From: Comamonas avium | GTDB taxonomy: Bacteria; Pseudomonadota; Gammaproteobacteria; Burkholderiales; Burkholderiaceae_C | Assembly: GCF_014836675.1 (NCBI RefSeq) | Contig: NZ_JACSQK010000008.1 | Location: forward strand, 1-64,000 | Reading direction: 5' to 3' | Length of the DNA stretch: 64,000 nt | The notes under the pieces: model-generated | Databases searched by the model: none | Told to the model about the DNA's origin: nothing | Seen by the model: the letters and a program-made list of their open reading frames with translations, nothing else | Made by a program: the position numbers and the translations under genes | Shown here: positions 18,895 to 28,783 of the stretch, in pieces | Position numbering within the stretch: the stretch's first letter is position 1 | How the letters are laid out: the number at the start of each line of letters is the position of its first letter

Positions 18895-18927
18895 AAAAAA
18901 AGGACTGCGCCAGGCAGTCCTTTTTTT
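18895..18927 (+). terminator. Rho-independent terminator after the YeeN-like gene
   Basis: GGACTGC at 18902-18908 pairs with GCAGTCC at 18914-18920, flanked by an A-run and a run of seven T. Confidence 0.9.
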
Positions 18928-19086
18928 ATGCGTGCCTTAAACGCATGGCGTTTGGCGTTGTTCAAGCATGGCTTTGGCTTTGGATATTTCTTAGCCAGAC
19001 CAGGCACATGCTTCAGAGCAAGGCGCAGCGCTGCACCTGCACAGACCTGTCGCAGCAAAGCTGGCGGACAGGGCTGCCTGGTTTTT

Positions 19087-19788
19087 CTAATCGATCAGGC
19101 CATGCTGGCGCGCCATGTGGATGGCGCGGGTGCGTGAGGAGACTGCCATTTTTTGGTAAATCTTCTTGACGTGGCATTCCACCGTGTATTTGGACAGATT
19201 TAAGTGCTCAGCAATTTCCCGGTTGGTCATGCCCTGGGCGACCAGCTGCAAAATTTCTAGCTCACGCCCGCTCAAGGGCTGCGCAGGGGCATCGGTAGCT
19301 TCTGTTGTGGCTGCAGCTCTGGGGGCTGCCGCAAACTCTTGCATGATGCGCTTGGCAATGAACGGATCAATCGGTGCGCCACCACGCAAGGTGCTGGCAA
19401 TGCCCAGCCGCAGCTCCAGATCATCACGCTCCTTGAGCAGATAACCCGTCGCACCGGCGCGCAGCGCACCCAAGATCGCGTCTTCCGTGCTCCAGGCAGA
19501 GATGACCAAAATCATCATCGCCGGATCGCGTGCGCGCAGCTCTTCAATCACCGTGTGGCCGGATCCATCTGGCAAGCCCAGATCAACCAGAGCCAGCGCA
19601 ATCGGCTCATGCGCATAGATTTCGCGCGCCTGGGCCACGCTTTCTGCCCAAAACAAGGCGGTCGTGTCATAACCCATGTCCAGCAAAAGTGCGCGAATGC
19701 GCTGGGTCACACTGGGTTCGTCTTCCACCACCAGTACGGGGGCAGCCAGCAAAAGTGAAGCAGGGGGCGGGGGGGGCAGAGTGTCCAT
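19087..19788 (-). CDS. Response regulator, receiver plus LuxR-type HTH (NarL/FixJ family)
   Basis: A 233-residue two-domain regulator. The receiver (about 15-135) shows the acidic pocket VVEDEP and the phospho-acceptor aspartate in LALVDLGLPDGSG. The LuxR-type HTH (about 165-230) is LSGRELEILQLVAQGMTNRE continuing to IAEHLNLSKYTVECHVKKIY. The longer in-frame extension to 19890 looks non-coding, so I start at the ATG at 19788, which gives a normal N-terminus after a proline-rich MDTLPPPPPAS. No histidine kinase lies beside it, so the partner and target genes are unknown. Confidence 0.85.
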   Translation of the reverse strand: MDTLPPPPPASLLLAAPVLVVEDEPSVTQRIRALLLDMGYDTTALFWAESVAQAREIYAHEPIALALVDLGLPDGSGHTVIEELRARDPAMMILVISAWSTEDAILGALRAGATGYLLKERDDLELRLGIASTLRGGAPIDPFIAKRIMQEFAAAPRAAATTEATDAPAQPLSGRELEILQLVAQGMTNREIAEHLNLSKYTVECHVKKIYQKMAVSSRTRAIHMARQHGLID

Positions 19789-20038
19789 AAAGCGGTATGC
19801 AGCTCCAATAGCATAGGTATACCGTGTATTGCACCGCATAGTTAGCGGTTTGCACATCACTGAAACTAGTGGTTTTGCATGCGCAGTCAAAAAAACTGGT
19901 GGTGTATGGGCCCCAGTCTAGGTGTTTTGCGGGGTGCCAACGGGCACATGCGGCATCTGTTGACGCAATCCACAATATCCTCAGTGCAAAGGGGCTGCGC
20001 AGTGGCAACCCCTTTGTTTGGGCATGCATCTCAATATT
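19789..20038. other. Long intergenic leader with one hairpin, no gene seen
   Basis: Between the response regulator and the repeat at 20042-20122 I see no supported coding frame. One hairpin is present: CAAAGGGG at 19987-19994 with CCCCTTTG at 20009-20016, without a clear T-run. The region upstream of the regulator start is AT-rich and probably holds its promoter. Confidence 0.4.
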
Positions 20039-20041
20039 TTG

Positions 20042-20122
20042 AGAGCTGCTTGCGCTTGCTGTTCAATGCTTTCAGATATAAAAGTATTGAAGAACGTTGT
20101 ATATCAAGCGCTAATAGCTATT
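20042..20122. repeat. Nested double-stem intergenic repeat
   Basis: Outer arms AGAGCTGCTTGCGCTTG at 20042-20058 and CAAGCGCTAATAGCTATT at 20105-20122 pair with few mismatches. An inner stem, TTCAATGCTTT at 20062-20072 with AAAGTATTGAA at 20081-20091, has one mismatch. The loop contains TTTCAGATATAAAA, also found in the copy at 45531-45622. Confidence 0.7.
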
Positions 20123-20187
20123 AAATTTTAAAGAAGGCAGCGTGCACTTCTTTTGCCCTCGGGCCAGAGAGGGCGCGCAGGGCAGAT

Positions 20188-21285
20188 TCAGTCGTGGTAG
20201 CGCTCTGCCAGTGCATTGGCGGCCAGCATGGCGTCGTACACCTCTTGCTCGCTGATGGGACGGCCCATATTGCCCATGGTGTCATTCTTGTCGCAGGCCA
20301 CCTTGGCCACTTCGCGCCATTCGGCTTCAATCCATTCGGTCAGGCCAAAGTCGCGCAGCGCCAGCGGCAGACCCGCGGCCTTGATGATGCGAATGACTTC
20401 TTGCACCTCGGCCAATGGGGCGTTTTCCAGCACCAGCTGGGTCAGCAGGCCAAAGGCTACCTTCTCTCCGTGCTGGGCGCTGTGCAGCGCAGGCACTACG
20501 GCCATGCCATTGTTCACTGCGTGGGCTGCGGCCACGCCGGCTGCTTCAGCGCCCACGCCGCTCAGGTAAATCGTGGCCTCAATGGTTTCTTCCAGTGCTG
20601 GGGTCACGGCCTTGTTGCGTACCGCGTCCATGGTCGCGTCAATGTTCTTGCGCAAAATTTCATAGCACATCTGTCCCAAACCCAGGCCCGTGCGCGAGGG
20701 CTTCTTCAAGATCAGGTTGGTACCGCTGCAGCGCCAGGTGGCACGTGCTTCAAAGTAGGTGGCCAGTGCATCACCCACGCCCGCAGCAAAAAAGCGCGCG
20801 GGGGCCTGGGCAATGATGGCGGTGTCGGCCAGCACGGTGTCGGGGTTGTGGGGCAGGAACAGGTAGTGGTCAAAGGTGCCATCGTCCTTGTAGACGACGG
20901 CCAAAGCGGTGCAGGGCGCATCGGTGGAGGCAATGGTGGGCACCAGCACCAGCGCTGCCTTGCAGTTGTGCGCCACGGCTTTGGCGGCATCCAGTGCCTT
21001 GCCGCCACCTACCCCGATCACCACATTCGCGCCGCTGGCTTTGAAGGCCGCACTCAGGTGTGCAATTTCAGTGGTGGTGCATTCCCCCGAGAACTTTTCC
21101 ACATGGCTGCGAATGCTTTGTGCGGTCAGGCTGGGTACGGTCTGGCTGTGGATGCGGCTCAGGAAGAAAGAGTCAGCCACAAAGAACGCAAAGTCACCAT
21201 GCTCGGCAACGTATTCGCCCACCTGGTCGAACAGGCCTGCGCCGATCAGAAACTTCTTGGGTGAGGAGACGGAGCGTGGAATCAT
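20188..21285 (-). CDS. gldA: Glycerol dehydrogenase (iron-containing alcohol dehydrogenase family)
   Basis: NAD-dependent oxidation of glycerol to dihydroxyacetone. The 365-residue protein has the nucleotide loop VIGVGGGKALDAAKAVA near 92-108, the STDAPCTALAVVY segment near 122-134, the metal ligand region GVGDALATYFEARA near 172-185, and HSAQHGEKVAFG near 269-280, all as in GldA. Metal is usually zinc in this subgroup. No glycerol uptake or dihydroxyacetone kinase genes are nearby, so it appears to be a stand-alone gene. Confidence 0.92.
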   Translation of the reverse strand: MIPRSVSSPKKFLIGAGLFDQVGEYVAEHGDFAFFVADSFFLSRIHSQTVPSLTAQSIRSHVEKFSGECTTTEIAHLSAAFKASGANVVIGVGGGKALDAAKAVAHNCKAALVLVPTIASTDAPCTALAVVYKDDGTFDHYLFLPHNPDTVLADTAIIAQAPARFFAAGVGDALATYFEARATWRCSGTNLILKKPSRTGLGLGQMCYEILRKNIDATMDAVRNKAVTPALEETIEATIYLSGVGAEAAGVAAAHAVNNGMAVVPALHSAQHGEKVAFGLLTQLVLENAPLAEVQEVIRIIKAAGLPLALRDFGLTEWIEAEWREVAKVACDKNDTMGNMGRPISEQEVYDAMLAANALAERYHD

Positions 21286-21427
21286 GGCGTGCCTTACAGA
21301 GGTTTACTAGGGTTTACCATGATGCGCGGCTGCAGAGGCTTTGCGCCGCTGTGCACTGTCAATGCTTGATCTGCATCAAAAAGTCAGAGCAATTGCCAAT
21401 TGATGACATTGCGCTGGCAAAGAGCAC

Positions 21428-21455
21428 AAAAAAAGGCTTCCTGATGGAAGCCTTT
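21428..21455 (-). terminator. Rho-independent terminator of upp
   Basis: Read on the minus strand, AAAGGCTTCC and GGAAGCCTTT form a perfect 10-base stem with a 4-base loop, followed by a run of T. It lies 20 bases after the upp stop. Confidence 0.9.
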
Positions 21456-21474
21456 ACAACGCTGTGCGTGCTGT

Positions 21475-22107
21475 TTACTTGGTGCCGAAGATGCGGTCAC
21501 CTGCATCACCCAGACCGGGCAGGATGTAGCCGTGGCTGTCCAGCTCGCGGTCAATCGCGGCGGTGTAGATGTCTACATCGGGGTGTGCTGCTTGCAGGGT
21601 CTTGATGCCTTCGGGCGCGGCCAGCAGGCACATGAATTTGATGGACTTGGGGTTGCTCTTGGTCTTGAGCTGCTGCACCGCTGCTGCGGCTGAATTGCCG
21701 GTGGCCAGCATGGGGTCGACAACGATCACGTCGCGCTCGCACATGTTTTCAGGCATCTTGTAGTAGTACTCGACGGGCTGCAGTGTTTCGGGGTCGCGGA
21801 ACAGGCCAATGTGACCAATGCGGGCACCCGGTACTACGTTGAGCATGCCGTCCAGAAAGCCATTGCCTGCGCGCAGGATGGAGACCAGAGCGAGCTTTTT
21901 GCCGTCAATCACCTTGCCGACCATTTTTTCCATGGGCGTTTCGATTTCCAGATCTTGCAGCGGGAAATCACGGGTAATTTCGTAGGCCATCAGGGTAGAC
22001 AGCTCGCCGAGCATGCGGCGAAAGCTGTTGGTGCTGGCTTCCTTGCGGCGCATCAGTGTCAGTTTGTGCTGGATCAGGGGGTGGTCGATGAGATGAACAG
22101 TGCTCAT
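21475..22107 (-). CDS. upp: Uracil phosphoribosyltransferase
   Basis: Salvages uracil to UMP with PRPP. The 210 residues include the N-terminal [18 protein letters not shown] and EITRDFPL segments, the [15 protein letters not shown] loop, the PRPP-binding [19 protein letters not shown] near 129-147, and the uracil-binding C-terminus [17 protein letters not shown]. Length and motifs are standard. It is monocistronic, with its own terminator. Confidence 0.97.
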   Translation of the reverse strand: MSTVHLIDHPLIQHKLTLMRRKEASTNSFRRMLGELSTLMAYEITRDFPLQDLEIETPMEKMVGKVIDGKKLALVSILRAGNGFLDGMLNVVPGARIGHIGLFRDPETLQPVEYYYKMPENMCERDVIVVDPMLATGNSAAAAVQQLKTKSNPKSIKFMCLLAAPEGIKTLQAAHPDVDIYTAAIDRELDSHGYILPGLGDAGDRIFGTK

Positions 22108-22332
22108 GGTCGGGGTCTAGGTTGTGAGTGAAAGTGCAGCCAGCACCCAACGCGTGAAGGTTGTTGCTGTTGTTGCTGTTCCAGGCATTGGAGGTACTGC
22201 TGCACATTGCGATGCCCCGCATTTTCCTTTTTTCTGAATGAATTTGTGGAAAGTCTTTCGCTAGTCTGCATGCGCGAGGGTGTTTTTTGACCCTGCGCAC
22301 ATGCACGCTGGCTTTGGCGCAAGCCAAAGAAC

Positions 22333-23202
22333 TCAATCCAGACCCATTTGCGCGAACGTGCGCTGTGGCGTCAGGCCAGGAAAGTCTCCCGCGCGTTTTT
22401 GCTGCGTGGCTTGCACCGATTCCATGACGTGGTGGTTGCTCCAGATGCCCGCTTGCAGCCAGCCCATTTGGCGCAGGCTGTCCTGCACACTGTGGTCACG
22501 CGCAAAATCGAGCGCCTGTTTGCTGCCCCATATGGCAATCGGTGGCTTGGCTGCAATGTCTTGGGCGCACTGCATGGCGGCTGCCAGCATGGCCTCCTGG
22601 GTGTCAAACACGCCGTTGATAAAACCGTATGCCAGTGCTGCCTGGGCGGGCCAGCGACGGCCTGTGTAGGCCAGCTCTTTGACCAGCCCCATGGGCAGCA
22701 GCTTGGGCAAGCGCTGCAGGCTGCCCAGATCGGCCACCATGCCAATATTGATTTCCTGTACGCAGAAAAACGCATCTTGCGTGGCGTAGCGAATGCAGGC
22801 GCAGCACACCATGTCCAGAGCGCCGCCAATGCAGCCGCCCTGTATGGCGGTGATGACGGGAATGCGCAATTGTTCGATGCGCGTAAAGACTTGCTGCATG
22901 TCCCACAAAAACTCAGACAGCGCAGCGCGGCCTTCCGGGGTTTTGTCTTGCGGTGCCAGATTGGGGTTGGCAAATGTGTCCAGAGCCATGCCAGCGCTGA
23001 AATGCCTGCCACTGCTGCTGATGACCAGTGCCCGTACATCGCCCTGGGTGGTGATGTGCGTGAGGGCCATATCCAGATCACGCCAGAAGGCGGGGTGCAT
23101 GGTGTTCAGGCTCTCGGGCTGGGACAGCTGCAAATGCGCAATGTGGTCTTGCACCTGAAGCTGCATGACCGACAAGATAGGGAGGTGTGTGCTGGTAGAC
23201 AT
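22333..23202 (-). CDS. Enoyl-CoA hydratase/isomerase family, dienoyl-CoA isomerase (ECH1)-like
   Basis: A 289-residue crotonase-fold protein. The oxyanion-hole segment is SSGRHFSAGMALD. The catalytic region GGALDMVCC, FFCVQEINIGMVADLGSLQR keeps acidic residues at the places where delta3,5-delta2,4-dienoyl-CoA isomerase (ECH1) has its Asp, Glu and Asp, including the ADLGSLQRLP signature. That points to isomerisation of dienoyl-CoA intermediates during breakdown of unsaturated fatty acids rather than simple hydration. I choose the ATG at 23202 (MSTSTHLP); a longer in-frame start at 23250 is less likely. No fatty-acid degradation genes adjoin it. Confidence 0.83.
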   Translation of the reverse strand: MSTSTHLPILSVMQLQVQDHIAHLQLSQPESLNTMHPAFWRDLDMALTHITTQGDVRALVISSSGRHFSAGMALDTFANPNLAPQDKTPEGRAALSEFLWDMQQVFTRIEQLRIPVITAIQGGCIGGALDMVCCACIRYATQDAFFCVQEINIGMVADLGSLQRLPKLLPMGLVKELAYTGRRWPAQAALAYGFINGVFDTQEAMLAAAMQCAQDIAAKPPIAIWGSKQALDFARDHSVQDSLRQMGWLQAGIWSNHHVMESVQATQQKRAGDFPGLTPQRTFAQMGLD

Positions 23203-23274
23203 ATGGCACGGCACTCTAGAGAGTGGCCGTGCCTTGGGAAAGCCGCACATTCCCTGATGTGGCAGCTTTGTTTG

Positions 23275-24789
23275 CTATTTCTTGCTGCCAGTCAAGCTGC
23301 CCAGCACGCCGCGCAGCAACTGGCGGCCCAGCTGGTTGCTCATGTTGCGGGCGGTGGACTTGACCAGGCTTTGCACCAGCCCATCTTTCTTGCCACCACG
23401 CGGGCCGGTAGAGCCAAACAGAAAGTCGTTCAATCCCCCCATCAAACCGCTGTCGCCCTGCTGCGCTGTGGCTGAGTTGCCGCTCACGCCGCCTGTGGCT
23501 GTGGGCGCCTCTGCTGCGCGCGCTTGCAATACTTCATAGGCGGATTCACGGTCCACGGTTTTGTCATAAACGCCAGCCACGATCGAGTTGGCAAGCAAGC
23601 TGCGGCGCTGAGCGTCTTCAATGGGGCCGATCTGGCTGCCCGGTGGTATCACATACACGCGCTGGGTAATGCCGGGGCGGCCTTTTTCATCCAGAAAACT
23701 AATCAAAGCCTCGCCGACTGCCAGCTCTGTGATGGCGGCCTCAATGTTGACTTCAGGGTTGGGGCGCATGGTCTGGGCCGTGGCTTTGACGGCCTTTTGG
23801 TCCTTGGGCGTGAAGGCGCGTAGCGCGTGCTGCACCCGGTTGCCCAGCTGCGCCAGCACGCTGTCAGGAATGTCCATGGGGTTTTGCGTCACGAAATACA
23901 CGCCCACGCCTTTGGAGCGCACCAGGCGCACGACCAGTTCAATGCGCTCGATCAGCACTTTGGGAGCATCATTGAACAGCAAATGCGCTTCATCAAAGAA
24001 AAAGGCCAGTTTGGGCTTTTCAGGGTCACCAATTTCAGGCAGCTGCTCAAACAGCTCGGACAGCATCCACAGTAAAAAGGTGGAATACAGGCGCGGTGAC
24101 TGCATGAGCTTGTCAGCCGCCAGGATGTTCATCACGCCACGGCCCTGGGCGTCGGTTTGCATCAAATCTTCAATATTGAGCATGGGCTCGCCAAAAAACT
24201 GCTCACCGCCTTCTGACTCGATTTGCAGCAAGCCCCGCTGGATAGCCCCCACGCTGGCGGCAGAAATGTTGCCGTATTCCGTAGTGAACTGTTTGGCGTT
24301 CTCGCCCACGTTTTGCAGCATGGAGCGCAGGTCCTTGAGATCCAGCAGCAGCATGCCGTTGTCGTCGGCAATCTTGAAGATGATGTTGAGCACACCCATC
24401 TGTGTGTCATTCAAGTTCAGCATGCGGCCAATCAGCAAAGGCCCCATGTCTGAAATCGTTGCGCGCACGGGGTGACCTTGCAGGCCAAACACATCCCACA
24501 GCGTACTTGGGCAGGCAACAGGCTCGGGAATCGCAATCCCGCGCTCTTGCAAAGAGGCCGCCAGCTTGCCTCCCACACTGCCCGCTTGACTGATGCCCGT
24601 TAAATCGCCCTTGATGTCGGCTAAGAATACAGGAATTCCCGCTAAAGAGAAGCTTTCTGCAATCTTTTGCAACGTGACTGTTTTGCCGGTGCCGGTGGCC
24701 CCGGTGATCAAACCATGTCGATTTGCCATGTTGGGCAAGATGGAGCAAACGATCTCACCGCGCTGTGCAATAGGTAATGCTGGGGCCAT
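23275..24789 (-). CDS. HerA-like ATPase / helicase of the DUF853 (YjgR) family
   Basis: A 504-residue P-loop ATPase of the FtsK-HerA superfamily. Walker A is [12 protein letters not shown] near 30-41, Walker B is [12 protein letters not shown] near 267-278, and [20 protein letters not shown] with TQNPMDIP follows as the sensor region. The C-terminus after about 430 is low in complexity and glycine/lysine-rich. E. coli YjgR is the nearest well-known relative; its function is not established, although DNA processing is assumed from HerA. No NurA nuclease partner is present. Single gene, divergent from yebC. Confidence 0.85.
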   Translation of the reverse strand: MAPALPIAQRGEIVCSILPNMANRHGLITGATGTGKTVTLQKIAESFSLAGIPVFLADIKGDLTGISQAGSVGGKLAASLQERGIAIPEPVACPSTLWDVFGLQGHPVRATISDMGPLLIGRMLNLNDTQMGVLNIIFKIADDNGMLLLDLKDLRSMLQNVGENAKQFTTEYGNISAASVGAIQRGLLQIESEGGEQFFGEPMLNIEDLMQTDAQGRGVMNILAADKLMQSPRLYSTFLLWMLSELFEQLPEIGDPEKPKLAFFFDEAHLLFNDAPKVLIERIELVVRLVRSKGVGVYFVTQNPMDIPDSVLAQLGNRVQHALRAFTPKDQKAVKATAQTMRPNPEVNIEAAITELAVGEALISFLDEKGRPGITQRVYVIPPGSQIGPIEDAQRRSLLANSIVAGVYDKTVDRESAYEVLQARAAEAPTATGGVSGNSATAQQGDSGLMGGLNDFLFGSTGPRGGKKDGLVQSLVKSTARNMSNQLGRQLLRGVLGSLTGSKK

Positions 24790-24870
24790 GTTCGGGTTTC
24801 CTCTGTCAAGTTACGCTGTCAAAAGTAGAATCCGTGCCCAGTAGATTAAATCAAGACCAAAGGATTTCCT

Positions 24871-25590
24871 GTGGCAGGACATAGCAAATGGGCCAACATC
24901 CAGCACCGCAAAGGTCGCCAGGATGAAAAGCGTGGCCGTATCTGGACTCGAATCATTCGTGAAATCATGGTGGCAGCCCGCCAAGGCGGCGCTGACCTGA
25001 GTGCCAATCCACGTCTGCGCCTGGCTGTCGACAAGGCCAAGGCTGCCAATATGCCTGCCGACAACATCAAACGCAATATCGACAAGGCCACAGGCAATCT
25101 CGAGGGTGTCACCTACGAAGAAATTCGCTATGAAGGCTATGGCATTGGTGGTGCAGCCATCATTGTCGATACCATGACGGACAACCGGGTGCGTACCGTG
25201 GCGGATGTTCGCCACGCTTTTAACAAGTACGGTGGCAACATGGGCACGGAAGGCTCGGTGGCCTTTCAGTTCAAGCACTGCGGCCAGATCATTTTTGCCC
25301 CGGGTACTTCGGAAGACCTGGTCATGGAAGTTGCGTTGGATGCGGGAGCTGACGACGTGGTGACCGATGATGACGGCGCCATTGAGGTGCTGACCGCACC
25401 CGGGGCTTTTGAAGCCGTAAAGAACGCGTTGGAAGCCGCAGGTCTGAAGCCCGAAGTGGCCGAAGTGACCATGCGTGCTGAAAACACCATTGAGCTGCAA
25501 GGCGACGACGCTGAGCGCATGCAGAAACTGCTGGACGTACTGGAAGATCTGGACGACGTACAAGACGTCTACCACAACGCTGAAATATGA
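24871..25590 (+). CDS. yebC: YebC/PmpR family regulatory protein (canonical)
   Basis: A 239-residue protein with the full YebC signature: [20 protein letters not shown] at the N-terminus, [40 protein letters not shown], and [17 protein letters not shown]. Members bind DNA and, in recent studies, act as translation factors at polyproline stalls. Its stop overlaps the purD ATG by four bases, so it forms the first gene of a yebC-purD-hemF operon. It is distinct from the YeeN-like paralogue at 18167-18871. Confidence 0.95.
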   Translation: MAGHSKWANIQHRKGRQDEKRGRIWTRIIREIMVAARQGGADLSANPRLRLAVDKAKAANMPADNIKRNIDKATGNLEGVTYEEIRYEGYGIGGAAIIVDTMTDNRVRTVADVRHAFNKYGGNMGTEGSVAFQFKHCGQIIFAPGTSEDLVMEVALDAGADDVVTDDDGAIEVLTAPGAFEAVKNALEAAGLKPEVAEVTMRAENTIELQGDDAERMQKLLDVLEDLDDVQDVYHNAEI

Positions 25591-26873
25591 AAATTCTTGT
25601 GATTGGCGGCGGTGGCCGTGAACACGCTCTGGCGTGGAAATTGGCCCAGTCGCCCAAGGCGACTAAAGTGTTCGTGGCTCCTGGCAATGGGGGCACTGCG
25701 TTGGCAGGGGGTAAGTTGCAGAACTTACCTATCACGGATGTTGTGAAACTGCGCGAATGGGCGCAGGCGGAAGGTGTTGCGCTGGCTGTAGTCGGGCCTG
25801 AGGCTCCTTTGGCGGCAGGTGTAGTGGATGAATTTCGCGCACATGGCCTGAAGGTGTTTGGCCCCACCAAGGCTGCAGCGCAGCTGGAGTCTTCCAAAGC
25901 CTTTTCTAAGGCGTTTATGCGCCGCCATGGCATTCCTACGGCTGACTACGACACGTTCACGGATCCTGCGGCTGCGCATGATTTTGTGGAGCGCTTGGGC
26001 GCGCCCATCGTGATCAAGGCCGACGGCCTGGCCGCAGGCAAGGGTGTGGTTGTCGCAATGACGCTGCAAGAAGCCCACGACGCGGTGGACTTCATGCTGG
26101 TGGACAACAAATACGGCGTGCAGCACAACGAAGGTGGTGCGCGCGTGGTGATTGAAGAGTTCCTCTCGGGTGAAGAAGCTTCTTTTATTGTGCTGTGCGA
26201 TGGCAAGAACGTGGTGGCCATGGCTACCAGCCAAGATCACAAGCGCCTGAAAGACAATGACGAAGGCCCTAACACGGGTGGCATGGGTGCTTACTCGCCC
26301 GCGCCAGTGGTGACTGCTGACGTGCACGCCCGTGCCATGCGCGAAATCATCTTGCCCACCATCCGTGGCATGGAAAAAGATGGCGTGCCGTTTACAGGCT
26401 TCCTGTACGCAGGGCTGATGATTGATGGCAATGGTCACCCCAAGACGCTGGAGTTCAACACCCGCATGGGAGACCCTGAAACCCAGCCCATCATGATGCG
26501 CTTGAAGAGTGATCTGGTGGACGTCATGCTGGCAGCCGTAGACGGCAAGCTGGAGCATGTAGAGCTGGAGTGGGACCGCCGCACCGCGCTGGGCGTCGTC
26601 ATGGCTGCTGCCGGCTATCCAGAAGACCCGCGCAAGGGCGATGCCATTACCGGCCTGCCTGCTGAAGAAGACGATGCCGTGGTGTTCCATGCTGGCACTC
26701 AGCTCAACGATGCGGGTGTGCCTGTGACTACGGGCGGCCGTGTGCTGTGCGTCACGGTGCTGGCAGACAGCGTGCGCCAAGCCCAGCAGCGTGTGTATGA
26801 CGTCACGCGTGGCATTCACTTTGACGGCATGCAATACCGCCGCGACATTGGTTTTCGCGCCATCAAAAGCTAA
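25587..26873 (+). CDS. purD: Phosphoribosylamine-glycine ligase
   Basis: Second step of de novo purine synthesis: ATP, glycine and phosphoribosylamine give GAR. The 428-residue ATP-grasp enzyme starts [20 protein letters not shown], with the ATP-grasp segment [22 protein letters not shown] near 134-155, the [20 protein letters not shown] loop near 214-234 and [13 protein letters not shown] near 290-302. Translationally coupled to yebC by an ATGA overlap. hemF begins 11 bases downstream. Confidence 0.97.
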   Translation: MKILVIGGGGREHALAWKLAQSPKATKVFVAPGNGGTALAGGKLQNLPITDVVKLREWAQAEGVALAVVGPEAPLAAGVVDEFRAHGLKVFGPTKAAAQLESSKAFSKAFMRRHGIPTADYDTFTDPAAAHDFVERLGAPIVIKADGLAAGKGVVVAMTLQEAHDAVDFMLVDNKYGVQHNEGGARVVIEEFLSGEEASFIVLCDGKNVVAMATSQDHKRLKDNDEGPNTGGMGAYSPAPVVTADVHARAMREIILPTIRGMEKDGVPFTGFLYAGLMIDGNGHPKTLEFNTRMGDPETQPIMMRLKSDLVDVMLAAVDGKLEHVELEWDRRTALGVVMAAAGYPEDPRKGDAITGLPAEEDDAVVFHAGTQLNDAGVPVTTGGRVLCVTVLADSVRQAQQRVYDVTRGIHFDGMQYRRDIGFRAIKS

Positions 26874-26884
26874 GGAATCTGCAC

Positions 26885-27826
26885 GTGCAAGAGCAAATAA
26901 CCACAGCCGAAAGCGTGCGAGCCTATTTACTGGGCTTGCAGGCGAGCATTACCCAGTCGCTGGAGGCTGTGGAAGCAGCTGCCGGTGCGGGTGCTGCCAA
27001 GTTCTTGGCAGACCCCTGGAAAAAAGGTGCTGATGAGCGCCTGCAGGGCGATGGCATCACCAAGATTTTGGAAAACGGCGTGGTGTTTGAGCGTGCGGGC
27101 TGTGGTTTTTCGCATGTGAAGGGCTCGCAGCTGCCTCCTTCGGCAACGCAGCACCGGCCTGAGCTGGCGGGTGCTCCGTTTGAAGCCATGGGTGTGTCAC
27201 TGGTGTTTCATCCGCGTAACCCCTATGTACCAACGGTGCACATGAACGTGCGCATGATTGCTGCAGGCCACGAGGGTCAACCCAAGACTTGCTGGTTTGG
27301 TGGTGGCATGGACCTGACGCCTGTCTATGGCTTTGAAGAAGATGCCGTGCATTTCCACCGAACCTGTCGCGATGCGGTGCAGCCTTTTGGCCAAGGCTTG
27401 TACCCGCGCTTCAAGAAGTGGTGTGACGAGTATTTTTATCTCAAGCACCGTGACGAGCAGCGCGGCATTGGCGGCATCTTCTACGACGACTTCAGCGAAC
27501 TGGGCCAGGATCAGGGTTTTGCCCTGATGCGTTCGGTCGGTGATGCATTTTTGACGGCTTATCTGCCTTTGGTAGAGCGCCGCAAGGACACGCATTACGG
27601 ACCCGATCAAGTTGATTTCCAGCGCTACCGACGTGGCCGTTATGTGGAATTTAATCTGGTTTGGGACCGTGGTACGCACTTCGGGCTGCAGTCAGGAGGG
27701 CGTACGGAGTCCATCTTGCTGTCCATGCCACTGCATGCCAGCTGGAGCTACCAGCGCCAAGATGCCGTGGATACGCCTGAAGCAGAGCTCCTGAGCCAAT
27801 ACTTGGTGCGTCGCGACTGGCTTTGA
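26885..27826 (+). CDS. hemF: Oxygen-dependent coproporphyrinogen III oxidase
   Basis: Aerobic decarboxylation of coproporphyrinogen III to protoporphyrinogen IX in haem synthesis. The 313-residue protein shows the family landmarks [60 protein letters not shown] and [20 protein letters not shown]. The start is a GTG. It closes the yebC-purD-hemF operon and is followed by a strong hairpin. Confidence 0.97.
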   Translation: MQEQITTAESVRAYLLGLQASITQSLEAVEAAAGAGAAKFLADPWKKGADERLQGDGITKILENGVVFERAGCGFSHVKGSQLPPSATQHRPELAGAPFEAMGVSLVFHPRNPYVPTVHMNVRMIAAGHEGQPKTCWFGGGMDLTPVYGFEEDAVHFHRTCRDAVQPFGQGLYPRFKKWCDEYFYLKHRDEQRGIGGIFYDDFSELGQDQGFALMRSVGDAFLTAYLPLVERRKDTHYGPDQVDFQRYRRGRYVEFNLVWDRGTHFGLQSGGRTESILLSMPLHASWSYQRQDAVDTPEAELLSQYLVRRDWL

Positions 27827-27872
27827 GCCAGGCAAAACGCTATTGGCACAGGAAAACTATAATTTCAATAGC

Positions 27873-27908
27873 TGCCGACGACAGGGCCCCTGTGGTCGGC
27901 ATTCTTTT
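27873..27908 (+). terminator. Terminator of the yebC-purD-hemF operon
   Basis: TGCCGAC at 27873-27879 and GTCGGCA at 27895-27901 flank an inner ACAGGG/CCCTGT pairing, making a long near-perfect stem, followed by TTCTTTTT. Confidence 0.85.
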
Positions 27909-28018
27909 TACAACCATAATAAAAGCCCTGTCAGCGTGGGGCAGCATATGAATGGGCCTTGAAGTCCTTCGTGCCACCGCGCTATATTGACCGGTATTTT
28001 CCAACCAGACATCGCCTG

Positions 28019-28774
28019 ATGAGCACCTCCACACAATCGGATTCCGCAGCCAAGAAAGACGTGACCAAACTCCAGCGTGCCATCGTCGATGGCTTGGAAG
28101 ACGTCAAGGCCCAAGATATTCAGGTTTTCAATACCGAGCACCTGTCACCGCTGTTTGAGCGTGTGATTATTGCTTCTGGTGCCTCCAGCCGCCAAACCAA
28201 GGCTTTGGCTTCCAGCGTGCGTGAAGCCGTCAAAAAGGCCGGTTTTGCTGTGCCTCGCCACGAAGGCGAAGAAAACGGCGAATGGATTATTGTCGATTGT
28301 GGTCAGTGTGTCGTGCACGTCATGCAGCCTACGATTCGCCAGTACTACCGCCTGGAAGAAATCTGGGGCGACAAGCCCGTGCGCTTGAAGCTGGGTGCTG
28401 CCAAGCCATCAAAGATTTTTGCCTCAGAAGACGCATCACAAGAAGCCAAGCCTGCCAAGCGCTCTGCAGCCAAGAAAACTGCAGCCGCGATTGACGGCAA
28501 GGTTGTGGTCAAGAAAGCTGCTTCCAAAAAGGCTGCTACACAGGCTGCCGCAGCAGCAGACAAGCCCGTTGCTGCCAAAAAACCAGCCGCTAAAAAGCCT
28601 GCAGCCAAATCGGCTGCTACGGCCAAGCCGGCTGTGAAGAAACCAGCTGCCAAGAAGGCCGCAGCACCTGCCAAGACAGTGGTTGTCAAGCCTATGAAGG
28701 CACGTGGTGCAGCTGGCCGTACAGCGTCTGCGGACAAGGCTCCCGCCAAGCGCGCTGCGCGGACTGCCAAGTAA
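28019..28774 (+). CDS. rsfS: Ribosome silencing factor RsfS with a long histone-H1-like tail
   Basis: Residues about 17-125 are a typical RsfS/Iojap domain (VDGLEDVKAQDIQVFNTEHL, FERVIIASGASSRQTKALA, GEWIIVDCGQCVVHVMQPTI, YYRLEEIWGDKP). RsfS binds ribosomal protein uL14 and blocks subunit joining when nutrients are short. RsfS is usually 105-130 residues; here 251. Residues about 130-251 are a low-complexity, strongly basic tail of KKPAAK, KSAATAK and AAKKAAAPAK units, like bacterial histone H1-like proteins. I start at ATG 28019; an upstream TTG at 27959 is in frame but unlikely. First gene of the rsfS-rlmH-maf-rng series. Confidence 0.9.
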   Translation: MSTSTQSDSAAKKDVTKLQRAIVDGLEDVKAQDIQVFNTEHLSPLFERVIIASGASSRQTKALASSVREAVKKAGFAVPRHEGEENGEWIIVDCGQCVVHVMQPTIRQYYRLEEIWGDKPVRLKLGAAKPSKIFASEDASQEAKPAKRSAAKKTAAAIDGKVVVKKAASKKAATQAAAAADKPVAAKKPAAKKPAAKSAATAKPAVKKPAAKKAAAPAKTVVVKPMKARGAAGRTASADKAPAKRAARTAK

Positions 28775-28783
28775 GCATCAGCC

